Position numbers and translations under genes: made by a program
Notes under the pieces: model-generated
Told to the model about the DNA's origin: nothing
The model's database searches: none
What the model saw: only the letters and a program-made list of their open reading frames with translations
Origin: JAAYAO01 sp051133435
GTDB lineage: Bacteria > Actinomycetota > Actinomycetes > Propionibacteriales > Propionibacteriaceae
Direction: 5' to 3'
Length of the DNA stretch: 64,000 nucleotides
Assembly (NCBI RefSeq): GCF_051133435.1
Contig: NZ_JBPGNY010000001.1
Location: forward strand, 186,001-250,000
In this document: piece by piece, positions 19,894 through 29,036 of the stretch
How positions within the stretch are numbered: the first letter of the stretch is position 1
Layout: every line of letters starts with the position of its first letter

Positions 19894-20594
19894 CCGTTGA
19901 GATCTTGTTGCACAACAGCGCCGACCACGTGGTCGAACAGGTGGCCGGCACCCTGCTGGACACCCTGGCCCAGTTGCAGAGTTCGGGGAAGGCCCCGCAA
20001 CTGTGCATGACCGGTGGCCGGGTGGCGAACCGGATCTATGCCCGGGTGGCCGAGCTGGCCCCCGACCATGCCCTGGATTGGTCGAACATGGACCTGTGGT
20101 GGGGCGACGAACGGTTCGTGCCCACCGATGACCCGGACCGCAATGTGGGTCAGGCCCTGGCGACCCTGGCCGGACGGCTGCAGCTCAGCCCCTCGCGGAT
20201 CCATTCGATGCCGGCCGCCGACGGGCCCGCCGACCTGGACGCCGCCGCCCGCACCTACGCCGACGATCTGGGCAACACGGTGTTCGACATTTGCCTGCTC
20301 GGGATGGGCCCGGACGGACATGTCGCCTCGCTGTTTCCCGATCACCCGTCCTCGGAGCCGACCAGTCGGTCGGTGATCGCGGTGCGCAACTCCCCCAAAC
20401 CGCCGCCGGAGCGGCTCAGCCTGACCCTGCCGGTGATCAATGCCTCCACCGAGGTGTGGCTGCTGGTGACCGGGGCCGACAAGGCCGAGGCGGTGGCGCG
20501 GGCCCATCGCGGCGAGGACATTCCGGCGGCGAAGGTGCACGGCACCGCGCTCACCCGCTGGTTCCTGGACGCCGACGCCGGGTCCATGCTGTAA
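19890..20594 (+). CDS. pgl: 6-phosphogluconolactonase
   Basis: A 234-aa DevB/SOL-type lactonase that hydrolyses the Zwf product. Motifs are LCMTGGRVANRIY, NMDLWWGDERFVP, LLGMGPDGHVASLFPDH and LTLPVINAS. Last gene of the operon, followed 25 bp later by a strong hairpin. Confidence 0.94.
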   Translation: MTVEILLHNSADHVVEQVAGTLLDTLAQLQSSGKAPQLCMTGGRVANRIYARVAELAPDHALDWSNMDLWWGDERFVPTDDPDRNVGQALATLAGRLQLSPSRIHSMPAADGPADLDAAARTYADDLGNTVFDICLLGMGPDGHVASLFPDHPSSEPTSRSVIAVRNSPKPPPERLSLTLPVINASTEVWLLVTGADKAEAVARAHRGEDIPAAKVHGTALTRWFLDADAGSML

Positions 20595-20619
20595 GGCACC
20601 GCCCGCTCAGAACGCGGCA

Positions 20620-20664
20620 ACGCAACAGGGCCACTCCCGGATTCGGGGAGTGGCCCTGTTGCGT
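20620..20664. terminator. bidirectional hairpin terminator between pgl and rbpA
   Basis: A perfect 19-bp stem (20620-20638 with 20646-20664; arm starts ACGCAACAGGGCC) closes a 7-nt loop between convergent pgl and rbpA. It has no long T-run on either strand, as is common in actinobacteria. Confidence 0.75.
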
Positions 20665-20677
20665 CAGGACGGAGGGA

Positions 20678-21034
20678 TCAGTAGATCACTTCGCCGCGGG
20701 CGCGTCGGGCGCGCAGGGATTCGAGCGCCTCGGCGAGGATTTCCTCGGCTTCGGAGTCGGTGCGGCGTTCCTTCACATAAGCCAGATGGGTCTTGTACGG
20801 CTGGATCTTCGGCGGCGGTGGCGGGTTGGACGCGTCGGTGTTCGCCGGCATTCCGCAGCGCGGGCAATCCCACTCCTCCGGCACCTGGGCGTCGGCGGCG
20901 AAAGCCGGCCGGGTCTCATGTCCGTTGGAGCAGAAATAGGAGATGTAGAGCCGCGGCGCACTGTCGCCGCGCTCGGCCTCCCCCATCGGGCCCGCACCTA
21001 CTCGGCTGCCACGAATGGCGCTTCCACCAATCAC
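20678..21034 (-). CDS. rbpA: RNA polymerase-binding protein RbpA
   Basis: A 118-aa actinobacterial transcription factor that binds the principal sigma factor and stabilises open complexes. It shows the N-terminal AIRGSRVGA tail, a zinc-ribbon-type Cys/His set (YFCSNGH, then WDCPRCGMP) and the C-terminal sigma-interaction domain with KTHLAYVKERRTDSEAEEILAEAL. I start at GTG 21034, preceded by GGAAGG; longer in-frame sequence is non-homologous. It lies downstream of secG on the minus strand. Confidence 0.93.
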   Translation of the reverse strand: MIGGSAIRGSRVGAGPMGEAERGDSAPRLYISYFCSNGHETRPAFAADAQVPEEWDCPRCGMPANTDASNPPPPPKIQPYKTHLAYVKERRTDSEAEEILAEALESLRARRARGEVIY

Positions 21035-21062
21035 AGTTTTCCTTCCGATCGATCGTCGCGGG

Positions 21063-21308
21063 TCAGATCCCGTAGCGATACATCGCGAGCAGGGCCAAAA
21101 TGCACGCAGCCCACACCAAGCCCACGATGATGGTGATTCGGTCGAGATTGCGCTCGGCCATGGACGAACCACCCATCGTCGATGACATGCCGCCACCGAA
21201 GAGGTCGGACATGCCACCACCGCGTCCCTTGTGCAACAGGATGAACCCGGCGAGCACAATGCTCAGCACCAGGAGCACGATGGAAAGAATCATCACCGGA
21301 ACGCTCAT
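21063..21308 (-). CDS. secG: preprotein translocase subunit SecG
   Basis: An 81-aa SecG with two membrane segments (about 5-27 and 57-77) and the cytosolic linker LLHKGRGGGMSDLFGGGMSS, which is diagnostic. SecG assists SecYEA-driven export. The ATG at 21308 gives the normal length. The usual actinobacterial order gap-pgk-tpiA-secG is kept, though a hairpin (21363-21400) separates it from tpiA. Confidence 0.93.
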   Translation of the reverse strand: MSVPVMILSIVLLVLSIVLAGFILLHKGRGGGMSDLFGGGMSSTMGGSSMAERNLDRITIIVGLVWAACILALLAMYRYGI

Positions 21309-21362
21309 CGGCAGCACCCATCGAACAGCATCTGGACAATCACGAACGTCACCATACAACGG

Positions 21363-21400
21363 CGAAGCCCCGAGAACCGAAACGGCATCTCGGGGCTTCG
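21363..21400. terminator. hairpin after tpiA
   Basis: Perfect 12-bp arms (CGAAGCCCCGAG at 21363-21374, reverse complement at 21389-21400) flank a 14-nt loop. It sits between the tpiA stop and the secG start on the minus strand and probably ends or attenuates the gap-pgk-tpiA transcript. Confidence 0.7.
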
Positions 21401-21436
21401 GGCGACTGCTGTGGTCTCAGGTGACGAGGGCCACGC

Positions 21437-22216
21437 TCAGAGCTCGTAGAACCGCGCGATGGTCGCGAAGTCGTCGGGCTTCAGGCTGGCGCCACCGACC
21501 AGGCAACCGTCCACATCGGGCTGGGCCATGATCTCGGCGACGTTCTCGCCCTTGACCGAACCTCCGTACTGGATGCGTACCTTCTCGGCCGCATCGGCAC
21601 CCAGGTTGTCCTTCACCCAGCCGCGGATCGCACCGCAGACCTCCTGAGCGTCGGCCGGGGTGGCGACCTCACCGGTGCCGATCGCCCAGACCGGCTCGTA
21701 GGCAACCACCAGGGAGCCGACCTGTTCCGCGCTCAGCCCGGCCAGCGAACCGGCCACCTGCGCCAGGGTGTAGGACACCTGGTCACCGGCCTTGCGCACG
21801 TCGAGGCCCTCACCGACACACACGATCGGGGTCATCCCCGCCTCGAGCACCTTGCCGGCCTTGGTGTTGACCAACTCGTCCGACTCGTTGTGGTACTCAC
21901 GACGTTCGGAGTGGCCGACCACCACATAGGAGCAGTTCAGCTTGGCCAGCATCGCCGCCGACACCTCACCGGTGTAGGCACCCGCATCGTGGGCCGAGAC
22001 GTCCTGGGCACCGAACTTGAGCGGCAACCGGTCGCCCTCGATCAGGGTCTGCACCGAACGGATGTCGGTGAACGGCGGAATCACCACCACTTCGCTCTTG
22101 GCCGCGTCGTGGCCCTGGTCCTTGAGGGTCCAGGCGAGTTTCTGCACCAAGCCGGTGGCCTCGACGTGGTCGAGGTTCATCTTCCAGTTGCCCGCCATCA
22201 ACGGGGTACGTGCCAT
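21437..22216 (-). CDS. tpiA: triosephosphate isomerase
   Basis: A 259-aa TIM barrel interconverting dihydroxyacetone phosphate and glyceraldehyde 3-phosphate. It has the catalytic Lys in NWKMN, His in VVGHSERR, Glu in AYEPVWAIGTG and the phosphate-binding LVGGASL near the C-terminus. GGAGG precedes the ATG. The pgk stop is 3 bp upstream, so they are co-translated. Confidence 0.96.
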   Translation of the reverse strand: MARTPLMAGNWKMNLDHVEATGLVQKLAWTLKDQGHDAAKSEVVVIPPFTDIRSVQTLIEGDRLPLKFGAQDVSAHDAGAYTGEVSAAMLAKLNCSYVVVGHSERREYHNESDELVNTKAGKVLEAGMTPIVCVGEGLDVRKAGDQVSYTLAQVAGSLAGLSAEQVGSLVVAYEPVWAIGTGEVATPADAQEVCGAIRGWVKDNLGADAAEKVRIQYGGSVKGENVAEIMAQPDVDGCLVGGASLKPDDFATIARFYEL

Positions 22217-22219
22217 GGG

Positions 22220-23401
22220 TCAGTCCTCCAAAACCGAGAGTCCGGGCAGTTCCTTGCCCTCCAGGTATTCCAGCGAAGCCCCACCACCGGTGGAGATGTG
22301 GCCGAAGGCGTCGTCGGCGAAGCCGAGGTCGCGCACGGCCGCGGCCGAGTCACCGCCACCGACCACCGAGAGTCCGTCGACCTTGGTCAGCGCCTCGGCG
22401 ACGGCCTTGGTGCCGCCGGCGAAGGCCTCCCATTCGGCAACGCCCATCGGGCCGTTCCAGAACACCGTCTTGGCGGCCCGGATCTCGGCGGCGAAGGCCT
22501 CGGCCGATGCGGGGCCGATGTCGAGCCCCATCTGGTCGTTCGGAATGGCGTCCACCCCGACCACGGTGGCCGGGGAGTCGGCCTTGAACTCGGGGGCCAC
22601 CACCACGTCGGTGGGCAACACGATCTTGCCCGCGGCGCGGTCCAGGTAGCCCTTGACGGTGTCGACCTGGTCTTCTTCCAGCAGGCTGGAACCGACCTCG
22701 TAGCCCTGGGCCTTGAGGAAGGTGAAGACCATGCCGCCGCCGATCAACAGCTTGTCGGCGTGGTCGAGCAGGTTGTCGATCACCTTGAGCTTGTCGGACA
22801 CCTTGGCCCCACCGAGCACAACCACGTAGGGGTGTTGGGTTTGCTCGGTGAGTTGCTTCATCACCTCGACCTCGTTCTTGACCAGCTCACCGGCCGCGGC
22901 CGGCAGCAGCTTGGCCACGTCGTAGACCGAGGCCTGCTTGCGGTGCACCACACCGAAGCCGTCGGAGACGAAGACATCGCCCAGGGCCGCGTACTTCTCG
23001 GCCAGGGCCTTGCGTTCGGCCTCGTCCTTGGACTGTTCGGCGGCTTCGAAGCGGACGTTCTCGACCACCAGCACGTCACCGTCACCGAGGGCATCGGCGG
23101 CGGCTTGGGCGGATTCGCCCACCACATCGTCGGCCAGCTTCACATCCGCCCCCAAGAGCTCACCCAGCCGCTTGGCAGCGGGCGCGAGTGAGTACTTGGG
23201 GTCGGGTGCCCCCTTGGGGCGGCCGAGGTGAGCCAGCACGATGATTCTGGCCCCCGCGTCCCGGAGCAGCGTCAGCGTCGGCAGTGACGCCTTGATACGT
23301 CCGTCGTCGGTGATCGTGTCACCGTCCAACGGGACGTTGAGGTCACAGCGGATCACGACCCGCTTGCCCCGAAGATCTCCCAGATCAGTGATTGACTTCA
23401 C
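22220..23401 (-). CDS. pgk: phosphoglycerate kinase
   Basis: A 393-aa kinase transferring phosphate from 1,3-bisphosphoglycerate to ADP. Motifs are RVVIRCDLNVPLDG at the N-terminus, VLAHLGRPKG, FWNGPMGVAEW and VVGGGDSAAAV. The start is GTG with GGAAGG upstream. It lies between gap (30 bp gap) and tpiA (3 bp gap). Confidence 0.96.
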   Translation of the reverse strand: MKSITDLGDLRGKRVVIRCDLNVPLDGDTITDDGRIKASLPTLTLLRDAGARIIVLAHLGRPKGAPDPKYSLAPAAKRLGELLGADVKLADDVVGESAQAAADALGDGDVLVVENVRFEAAEQSKDEAERKALAEKYAALGDVFVSDGFGVVHRKQASVYDVAKLLPAAAGELVKNEVEVMKQLTEQTQHPYVVVLGGAKVSDKLKVIDNLLDHADKLLIGGGMVFTFLKAQGYEVGSSLLEEDQVDTVKGYLDRAAGKIVLPTDVVVAPEFKADSPATVVGVDAIPNDQMGLDIGPASAEAFAAEIRAAKTVFWNGPMGVAEWEAFAGGTKAVAEALTKVDGLSVVGGGDSAAAVRDLGFADDAFGHISTGGGASLEYLEGKELPGLSVLED

Positions 23402-23431
23402 TTCGGCCTTCCCCTCGGTAGTCGTGTCGGA

Positions 23432-24436
23432 TCAGAGCTTGGAGCCGACCAGCAGGCTCAGGTCGACCAGACGGTTCGAGTAGCCCCACTCGTTGTCGTA
23501 CCAGCCGACGACCTTGACCAGGTTGCCGGTGACCTTGGTGCAGCCGGCATCGAAGATGACCGAGTGCGGGTCGGTTTCGATGTCCTTCGACACGATCGGG
23601 TCCTCGGTGTACAACATGACGCCCTTGAGCGGACCCTCGGCGGCGGCCTTGATCGCGGCGTTGACGGCCTCGACCGAGACCTCCTTCTCGGCGGTGAAGG
23701 TCAGGTCGGTGGCCGAACCGGTGGGGGTCGGCACGCGCAGCGCGTACCCGTCGAACTTGCCCTTCAGTTCCGGCAGCACCAGGGCCACCGCAGCGGCGGC
23801 ACCGGTCTTGGTCGGCACGATGTTGAGGGCCGCGGCGCGGGCGCGACGCAGGTCCTTGTGCGGGCCGTCCTGCAGGTTCTGGTCGGCGGTGTACGCGTGC
23901 ACGGTGGTCATCAGGCCGGCGACGATGCCGAACTCGTCGTTGAGCACCTTGGCCATCGGGGCGAGGCAGTTGGTGGTGCACGAGGCGTTGGAGATGACGG
24001 TGTGCGCGGCCGGGTCGTAATCGCCGTCATTGACGCCCATCACGATGGTGATGTCCTCGTTCTTCGCCGGGGCGGAGATGATCACCTTCTTGGCGCCGGC
24101 CTCGACGTGCGCCTTGGCGTCCTCGGCCTTGGTGAAGAAACCGGTCGACTCGACCACGATGTCGGCACCCAGGTCACCCCAGGGGAGCTTGGCCGGGTCC
24201 TTCTCGGCGAAAGCCTTGATGGCCTTGCCGTTCACGATGATCGACTCGTCGTCGGAGCTGATCTCGCCGTCGAAACGACCCAGGATCGAGTCGTACTTCA
24301 GCAAGTGGGCGAGGGTCTTGTTGTCGGTGAGGTCGTTGACGCCGACGATCTCGATGTCGGCTCCCGACGCCACCACGGCGCGGTAGAAGTTACGGCCGAT
24401 GCGGCCGAAGCCGTTGATGCCTACCTTGACGGTCAT
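23432..24436 (-). CDS. gap: glyceraldehyde-3-phosphate dehydrogenase (type I)
   Basis: A 334-aa NAD-dependent GAPDH with the Rossmann motif INGFGRIGRNFYRA, the active-site Cys in SNASCTTNCLAPMAKV and WYDNEWGYSNRLVDL at the C-terminus. The ATG at 24436 has GAGGAG upstream. It is the first gene of gap-pgk-tpiA. Normally whiA would precede it directly; here the pilus island is in between. Confidence 0.97.
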   Translation of the reverse strand: MTVKVGINGFGRIGRNFYRAVVASGADIEIVGVNDLTDNKTLAHLLKYDSILGRFDGEISSDDESIIVNGKAIKAFAEKDPAKLPWGDLGADIVVESTGFFTKAEDAKAHVEAGAKKVIISAPAKNEDITIVMGVNDGDYDPAAHTVISNASCTTNCLAPMAKVLNDEFGIVAGLMTTVHAYTADQNLQDGPHKDLRRARAAALNIVPTKTGAAAAVALVLPELKGKFDGYALRVPTPTGSATDLTFTAEKEVSVEAVNAAIKAAAEGPLKGVMLYTEDPIVSKDIETDPHSVIFDAGCTKVTGNLVKVVGWYDNEWGYSNRLVDLSLLVGSKL

Positions 24437-24764
24437 GCGATGTCTCCTCACGAAGAAGTTCTTGTGGCGGCAGGGCGCTTCACCCTGCTACCCGTCCCAA
24501 CGACGCGGGGTGTCGATGCGACAGAAACAACACTATCGGGGCGTCACGGAGCGGTAACGAGGGGACCGGATGTACCACTGGTCTTATCCACTTGGGGTCA
24601 GCGGTGTTGCGGGTTCGCCCCGGCCGGTGCCTGCCCCGGCTGCTGCAACGTGCCTCCTCTCGGGCCGGAAAACCGCATTGTGTGCCGAAGGGCGCAGATC
24701 GGGCTCATTGCAGCAGCGAACAGGCGCGAGTCGAACTCCGTTCGCAGCAGGTCCGCGGGTGAGG
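24437..24764. promoter_or_regulatory. gap upstream region, no gene seen
   Basis: This 328-bp stretch lies between the adhesin stop and gap. On the minus strand a weak promoter is TTACCG (24552-24557), 16 bp, TAGTGT (24530-24535), placing transcription start about 90 bp before gap. Beyond a hairpin at 24716-24745 I see no RNA gene or ORF with coding character. Confidence 0.35.
24716..24745. terminator. possible terminator of the pilus operon
   Basis: GCGAAC (24716-24721) pairs with GTTCGC (24740-24745) and encloses a second stem GAGT/ACTC (24728-24731, 24735-24738). It lies 20 bp after the adhesin stop on the minus strand. The stem is imperfect, so confidence is limited. Confidence 0.35.
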
Positions 24765-27700
24765 TCAGGCGCGACGACGCACCAGGGCCTGCTTCGGCCG
24801 ATCGGACTGGAACATCCCGAAGGCGGCGGCACCGAGCAGCATCAGCCCGACGATGATGTTCGGCCACGGCCCGTTTCCGCCGGCTTTCGGCAGGTCACCC
24901 TTGGTCTGGTCGAACACCTGCAGGATCAGCCCGTTCGAGGTCGACACCTGCACCACCCCGGCATGGGCGTCGGGGTTGGTCAGCACGATGCCGTCCAGGG
25001 TCACCCGGAACTCGATCGGGGTGGCCAGCAGGTTGTGCCCGGTGGGGGCTCCGGCTTCGATCAGCCAGTAGGTTCTGCCGTATTCCAGATCCATCGAGGT
25101 GAAGACGGCCCCGTTGTTCGGGTCAACGGCGATCGCACCTGCGATCGGGGTTGCCCCGGCGGTGCCGGGGTCGACGTCGTAGAGCGCGAAGGCAGCTCCC
25201 GGCATCGGGCAGGTTTCCACGCCCGTGTCACAGTTGCGGCCGTACTTCTGGATGCTGATCGGCGTCTGGGGCCGTTCCACCGGCACGCAGGCGTCGTTGT
25301 TGTTCGGCCCGTCGCTGTCACCGGTCATCTCGACCAGGTTGAAGAATCCACCGTCGGCCGGGTTTCCGGCGCCCTCGGTGTTGCAGGTTCCTGCCTTCTG
25401 CCAGTCGACCGCCTCCGGGTCGGCCACCCGGGCGGTCAACACCACCGTGTATCGGGTCGAGGCACCCGGAGCCAGGGATGCTGCCCCGGCCGGGATCGTG
25501 AACGTGCCGGAGGTGCCCTGGCCGACGCCACTCAGAGTGACCCCGGTGATCTCGAATCCCGGGGGCACGCTCACCCGGTCGGTGATCGCCGGGTGCGGGG
25601 CCGCGACGGTGCCGGAGTTGGTCACGGTGACCACGTAGCTGACCTGCACCGTGCCGTCATCGCCGACGGTCACCGGCGGGCCGGTGGTGCCCGGCTCGGA
25701 ACCCTGCACCGCCTTGTTCACCATGAACTTCAGCACCTGCACCGGTACGCACTCGTCGTTGTTGTCCGGGCCGTCGGTGTCGTCGGTCATGGTGATCAGG
25801 TTGTACAGGCCCTTGGTCTTGTCGGGCGGGGTTCCGGTCCGGCATTCACCGAGATCGGCGAGGCTCTCGTCGGTGAACCGACTCTGGTCGACCTTGTAGG
25901 TCACCGAGATCACGAAGTCCCTACCGGTGAACGGCTGGAGGCTCACCCCGGGGGTGACCGTGTAGGTGCCGTCGGGGTTGACCGGAATCACCGCGCCGCC
26001 GCTGTGCCGGATGGAACCGATCGTGAAGCCCGGTGGGGTCTCGGGCAGGTCATACACCGGCGCTGAGGTTCCTTCCGTGTTGCCGGTGTTGCTGACGGTG
26101 ATGGTGTAGTCGATGGTGATCGATGTCTGGCCGGGGGCGAGGGTGATCATCTCCTGGGCGGTCACCTTCGACGTGGCGAAGCCGGTGCGCTGGGCCGGGA
26201 CACAGGCATCGTTGTTGTTCGGCCCGTCGCTGTCACCGGCCATCTCGACCAGGTTGAAGAAGCCACCGGCTGCCGGGTTACCGGCCCCGTCGGTGTAGCA
26301 GGTTCCGGCCGCACTCCAGTCGACCGCCTTCAGGTCCGGGGCCCGGGCCGTCAGGACGACGGTGTAGGGCCGGGAGGTATTCGGTTGCAGGGGTGTGGTG
26401 CCCTTGGGAATCGTGAATTGCCCACTGGTGCTCTGATCGGCTCCCCCCAACGTGACCCCGGTGATCTCGAATCCCTCCGGCACCGTCACCTGGTCGGTGA
26501 TCTGCGGATGCGCGGCCGCCACCTTGCCGGAGTTGGTCACCGTCACCACGTAGCTGACCCGGACGGTGCCATCGGCACCGACCACCACCGGCGGCCCGGT
26601 GGTACCCGGCGGGGAATCCTGCACAGCCTTGTTCACCTTGAACCGCGGTACGTCGACCGGCACACAGGCATCGTTGTTGTCCGGGCCGTCGGCATCATCG
26701 GCCATCTCGACCAAGTTGTAGATGCCCCTGCGCGGATCGGGGGGCGTCCCGGTGGCACACTCCCCCAGCCATTCGACCGATTCGTCGGTGAACCGACTCT
26801 GGTCGACCGCATAGGTGATGGCGATGGTGTAGATCGTGGATCGGCCCGCCGGCAGCGTCACGCCGCCGGCCGCAAGCGTGATCGTGCCGTCGGGGTTCAG
26901 GGTGGCGGGCCCACCGTCCACGGTCACCCCGGTGATCCGGAATCCGAGCGGAACCTGCGGACGATCCTGGATCGGAGCCGAGGTGGCGGTCGTGGAACTG
27001 ATGTTGTCCACCGTCACGGTGAAGGGAACCGTCACCGTCGTCTGATCGGGTGCCAGGGTGATGCGGTCCTGGCCGGTGTTCTTCCTGATCCGGAAGGCCG
27101 GTGCCGGCGCCGGGAAGGAGCAGGACGCGAAGTCGCTCAGGTATGGGGCGTTGAATCCATTCCTGACGGCGGTGAGTGCCCCGGTTGTTTGGTTGACGCT
27201 GTAGAACTGTGGGAAAAGCGTGCTGTTGTTGCCGGTTCGGCGCCGACCCACGTACAGCGTGTCTCCGACGAAGGCCAGCCCGCGGATCAGGGTTTGCCCG
27301 TCACTCGTGACCCCGGTGGGCAGTTCGGGCCCCGGGGCCACCTGTCCGGTACCCATCAGACCCGCGGTCGGCACCTTCTGGATGTAGTACTTGTTGTCCG
27401 AGCTTTTCAGTTTCGCGATCCAGAGGTTGCCCGCACCATCGAACGCGAAGTCGGCAGTGCTACCCCCGAAGGGGTTCAGGGTCGCGCCCCGGTTCCAGGT
27501 TTGGGGAGTGTTCGGTGACGTCACGATGGCGTTGACCTGGGCCGCTGTCAGGTAATACAGCGTTGCCTGATAGCCGGCCCACAGGTTGCCCTCCGGGTCG
27601 AAGGCCAAAGCATCGACGCTCGACAGTTGCGTGAGGACGGTGCTGCTGGTGGTTACCGCCCCGGTCGACAGGTTGCGGATCACCAGCTCCTCGGAGCGGT

Positions 27701-28943
27701 TCACCGAAAAGATCAACCGTTCATGTTTGTCGGTGGCCGCAAGGGCGTGGGTCTCGGTACCGACATTGCCCGATTGCACGGTCGTGGCACCATCCCAGAC
27801 GTACAGCTTCGCCGTGGCCTCGGCGGTGCTCACGTACAGGTTGTCCGCACACCATCCCACCGGTGCGCCACCGGGGATCTCGAAGGAGTCCGCGGCCTCG
27901 GCCGATCTCACCCGTTCGGGAGAGCCCGCGAAGACCGTGGTGACCGACCGCCATGAGGGAATGTGGGTATGTCCGCCCGAGGACGAGCAACCGTTGATCG
28001 TGCCGTGTTGTTCGATGGTGATCGTCGCACCGTCGGGAATCCACACCTCACCGGTGTAGGTGGTGACGTCCAGTGGCCAGTTCATCGATTGTTCCCAGGT
28101 GGTGCCGGCCGGAGCACCCGACGGGATGTACGGGGCGGTGGGGTCGTCCGGCTTCCACACCATGTCCACCCCGGCCTGGGGTGTGATGATCTCGCCGTTC
28201 CGGTCCCGAATGGTGATGGTAGGCGCGTCCCGGTCGTAGGTGATGTTCCGGTTGACATCACCCAGTTTGATGTCACCGAGCCATGCCCCGTAACCGCCCC
28301 CGTCGAGCCTGGCGGTGTTCCTGAACACACCGGTGCAAAGTTTGCCCGGATCGGCCACGAACCCCTTGTCGTCCGGATCGATCACTTCGGTGAAGCTGAT
28401 GCTCGGCATCACCTTGGCCTTGACGCTGACCTGGCCGTTGATCGTGTTTCCGGGCATCGCATTCGGTGAAACCTTCGCCGGCAGGGTGAAGTCGGCGAAG
28501 GTGTTGATCGGCCCGTTGAAGGTGACCACCCATGCACCGTCGGTGAAGGTGGGCCCGGAGGCGAAGGAACGCTCCCTTCCGTCGTTCCATCGGAAGTCGG
28601 TGGGTCTCGGCGGCCGGGTGAGCGGCCCGAGCATGTCCTGCGCGAATCGGAAAGTGACCGGATCCGCACTGGGCACGTTCACGGTGAGGCGGCCGGTGTA
28701 ACTGAACTGCTCGCCGGGCTGCCCCACGTCCTTGCTGTCGGTGAGGGTGACCGCCACCGAGACGTCCTTGTCCGGACTACCCACCCCGACCGGGATCGCC
28801 CTCGGTATGTAGGCGTGGGCCTGCTGGGCCGGCGCCCCGGTCAGCACTCCCGTCACCGCGATGACGAAGGCCATCACCACATACCCGATGCGGCGCCGGG
28901 CCGGTCCGGCCCGTGTCGGTCCGCTCGCCGGCGTTGTCAACAT
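24765..28943 (-). CDS. large cell-wall-anchored surface adhesin of the pilus island
   Basis: A ~1392-aa secreted wall protein. I choose ATG 28943 (GGGGAG upstream); TTG 29030 and ATG 28985 are longer options. Visible in order: signal peptide ending QQAHA; an N-terminal adhesive region; a beta-propeller-like part (about 370-610) with repeated FDPEGNLWAGY and FDGAGNLWIAK; then four DUF11-like beta domains arranged A-B-A-B in two tandem units of 305 residues (about 615-1220); a SpaA-type domain with E-box YWLIEAGAPTGHNL; sorting signal LPKAG, hydrophobic span and Arg tail. LPKAG departs from LPXTG at position four. It lies last in the operon, 93 bp after a class C sortase. Likely the tip or a stalk-attached adhesin. 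Confidence 0.85.
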   Translation of the reverse strand: MLTTPASGPTRAGPARRRIGYVVMAFVIAVTGVLTGAPAQQAHAYIPRAIPVGVGSPDKDVSVAVTLTDSKDVGQPGEQFSYTGRLTVNVPSADPVTFRFAQDMLGPLTRPPRPTDFRWNDGRERSFASGPTFTDGAWVVTFNGPINTFADFTLPAKVSPNAMPGNTINGQVSVKAKVMPSISFTEVIDPDDKGFVADPGKLCTGVFRNTARLDGGGYGAWLGDIKLGDVNRNITYDRDAPTITIRDRNGEIITPQAGVDMVWKPDDPTAPYIPSGAPAGTTWEQSMNWPLDVTTYTGEVWIPDGATITIEQHGTINGCSSSGGHTHIPSWRSVTTVFAGSPERVRSAEAADSFEIPGGAPVGWCADNLYVSTAEATAKLYVWDGATTVQSGNVGTETHALAATDKHERLIFSVNRSEELVIRNLSTGAVTTSSTVLTQLSSVDALAFDPEGNLWAGYQATLYYLTAAQVNAIVTSPNTPQTWNRGATLNPFGGSTADFAFDGAGNLWIAKLKSSDNKYYIQKVPTAGLMGTGQVAPGPELPTGVTSDGQTLIRGLAFVGDTLYVGRRRTGNNSTLFPQFYSVNQTTGALTAVRNGFNAPYLSDFASCSFPAPAPAFRIRKNTGQDRITLAPDQTTVTVPFTVTVDNISSTTATSAPIQDRPQVPLGFRITGVTVDGGPATLNPDGTITLAAGGVTLPAGRSTIYTIAITYAVDQSRFTDESVEWLGECATGTPPDPRRGIYNLVEMADDADGPDNNDACVPVDVPRFKVNKAVQDSPPGTTGPPVVVGADGTVRVSYVVTVTNSGKVAAAHPQITDQVTVPEGFEITGVTLGGADQSTSGQFTIPKGTTPLQPNTSRPYTVVLTARAPDLKAVDWSAAGTCYTDGAGNPAAGGFFNLVEMAGDSDGPNNNDACVPAQRTGFATSKVTAQEMITLAPGQTSITIDYTITVSNTGNTEGTSAPVYDLPETPPGFTIGSIRHSGGAVIPVNPDGTYTVTPGVSLQPFTGRDFVISVTYKVDQSRFTDESLADLGECRTGTPPDKTKGLYNLITMTDDTDGPDNNDECVPVQVLKFMVNKAVQGSEPGTTGPPVTVGDDGTVQVSYVVTVTNSGTVAAPHPAITDRVSVPPGFEITGVTLSGVGQGTSGTFTIPAGAASLAPGASTRYTVVLTARVADPEAVDWQKAGTCNTEGAGNPADGGFFNLVEMTGDSDGPNNNDACVPVERPQTPISIQKYGRNCDTGVETCPMPGAAFALYDVDPGTAGATPIAGAIAVDPNNGAVFTSMDLEYGRTYWLIEAGAPTGHNLLATPIEFRVTLDGIVLTNPDAHAGVVQVSTSNGLILQVFDQTKGDLPKAGGNGPWPNIIVGLMLLGAAAFGMFQSDRPKQALVRRRA
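25269..27101 (-). repeat. tandem duplication of a 915-bp adhesin module
   Basis: Two consecutive units of about 915 bp (305 codons) encode the A-B domain pairs of the adhesin. For instance TCGTTGTTGTTCGGCCCGTC occurs at 25294 and again at 26209. Shared protein landmarks are VDQSRFTDES, VNKAVQ, GTTGPP, VSYVVTVTNSG and NNNDACVP. Such in-frame tandem repeats can expand or contract by recombination. Confidence 0.85.
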
Positions 28944-29036
28944 CCTTGCTCCCCGTCCTGCTCGGGAGCCTCGGATCCTGCTCATCACTCCACCCGTCTT
29001 GCTCGCCCGGTTCAGGGCGTTGCGGTCCAAACCGAG

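Noticed and set aside
24690..24760. Possible tRNA-like folding upstream of gap
   Set aside because: Nested stems exist, but no T-loop GTTCGANTC, no acceptor stem and no anticodon arm of correct length.
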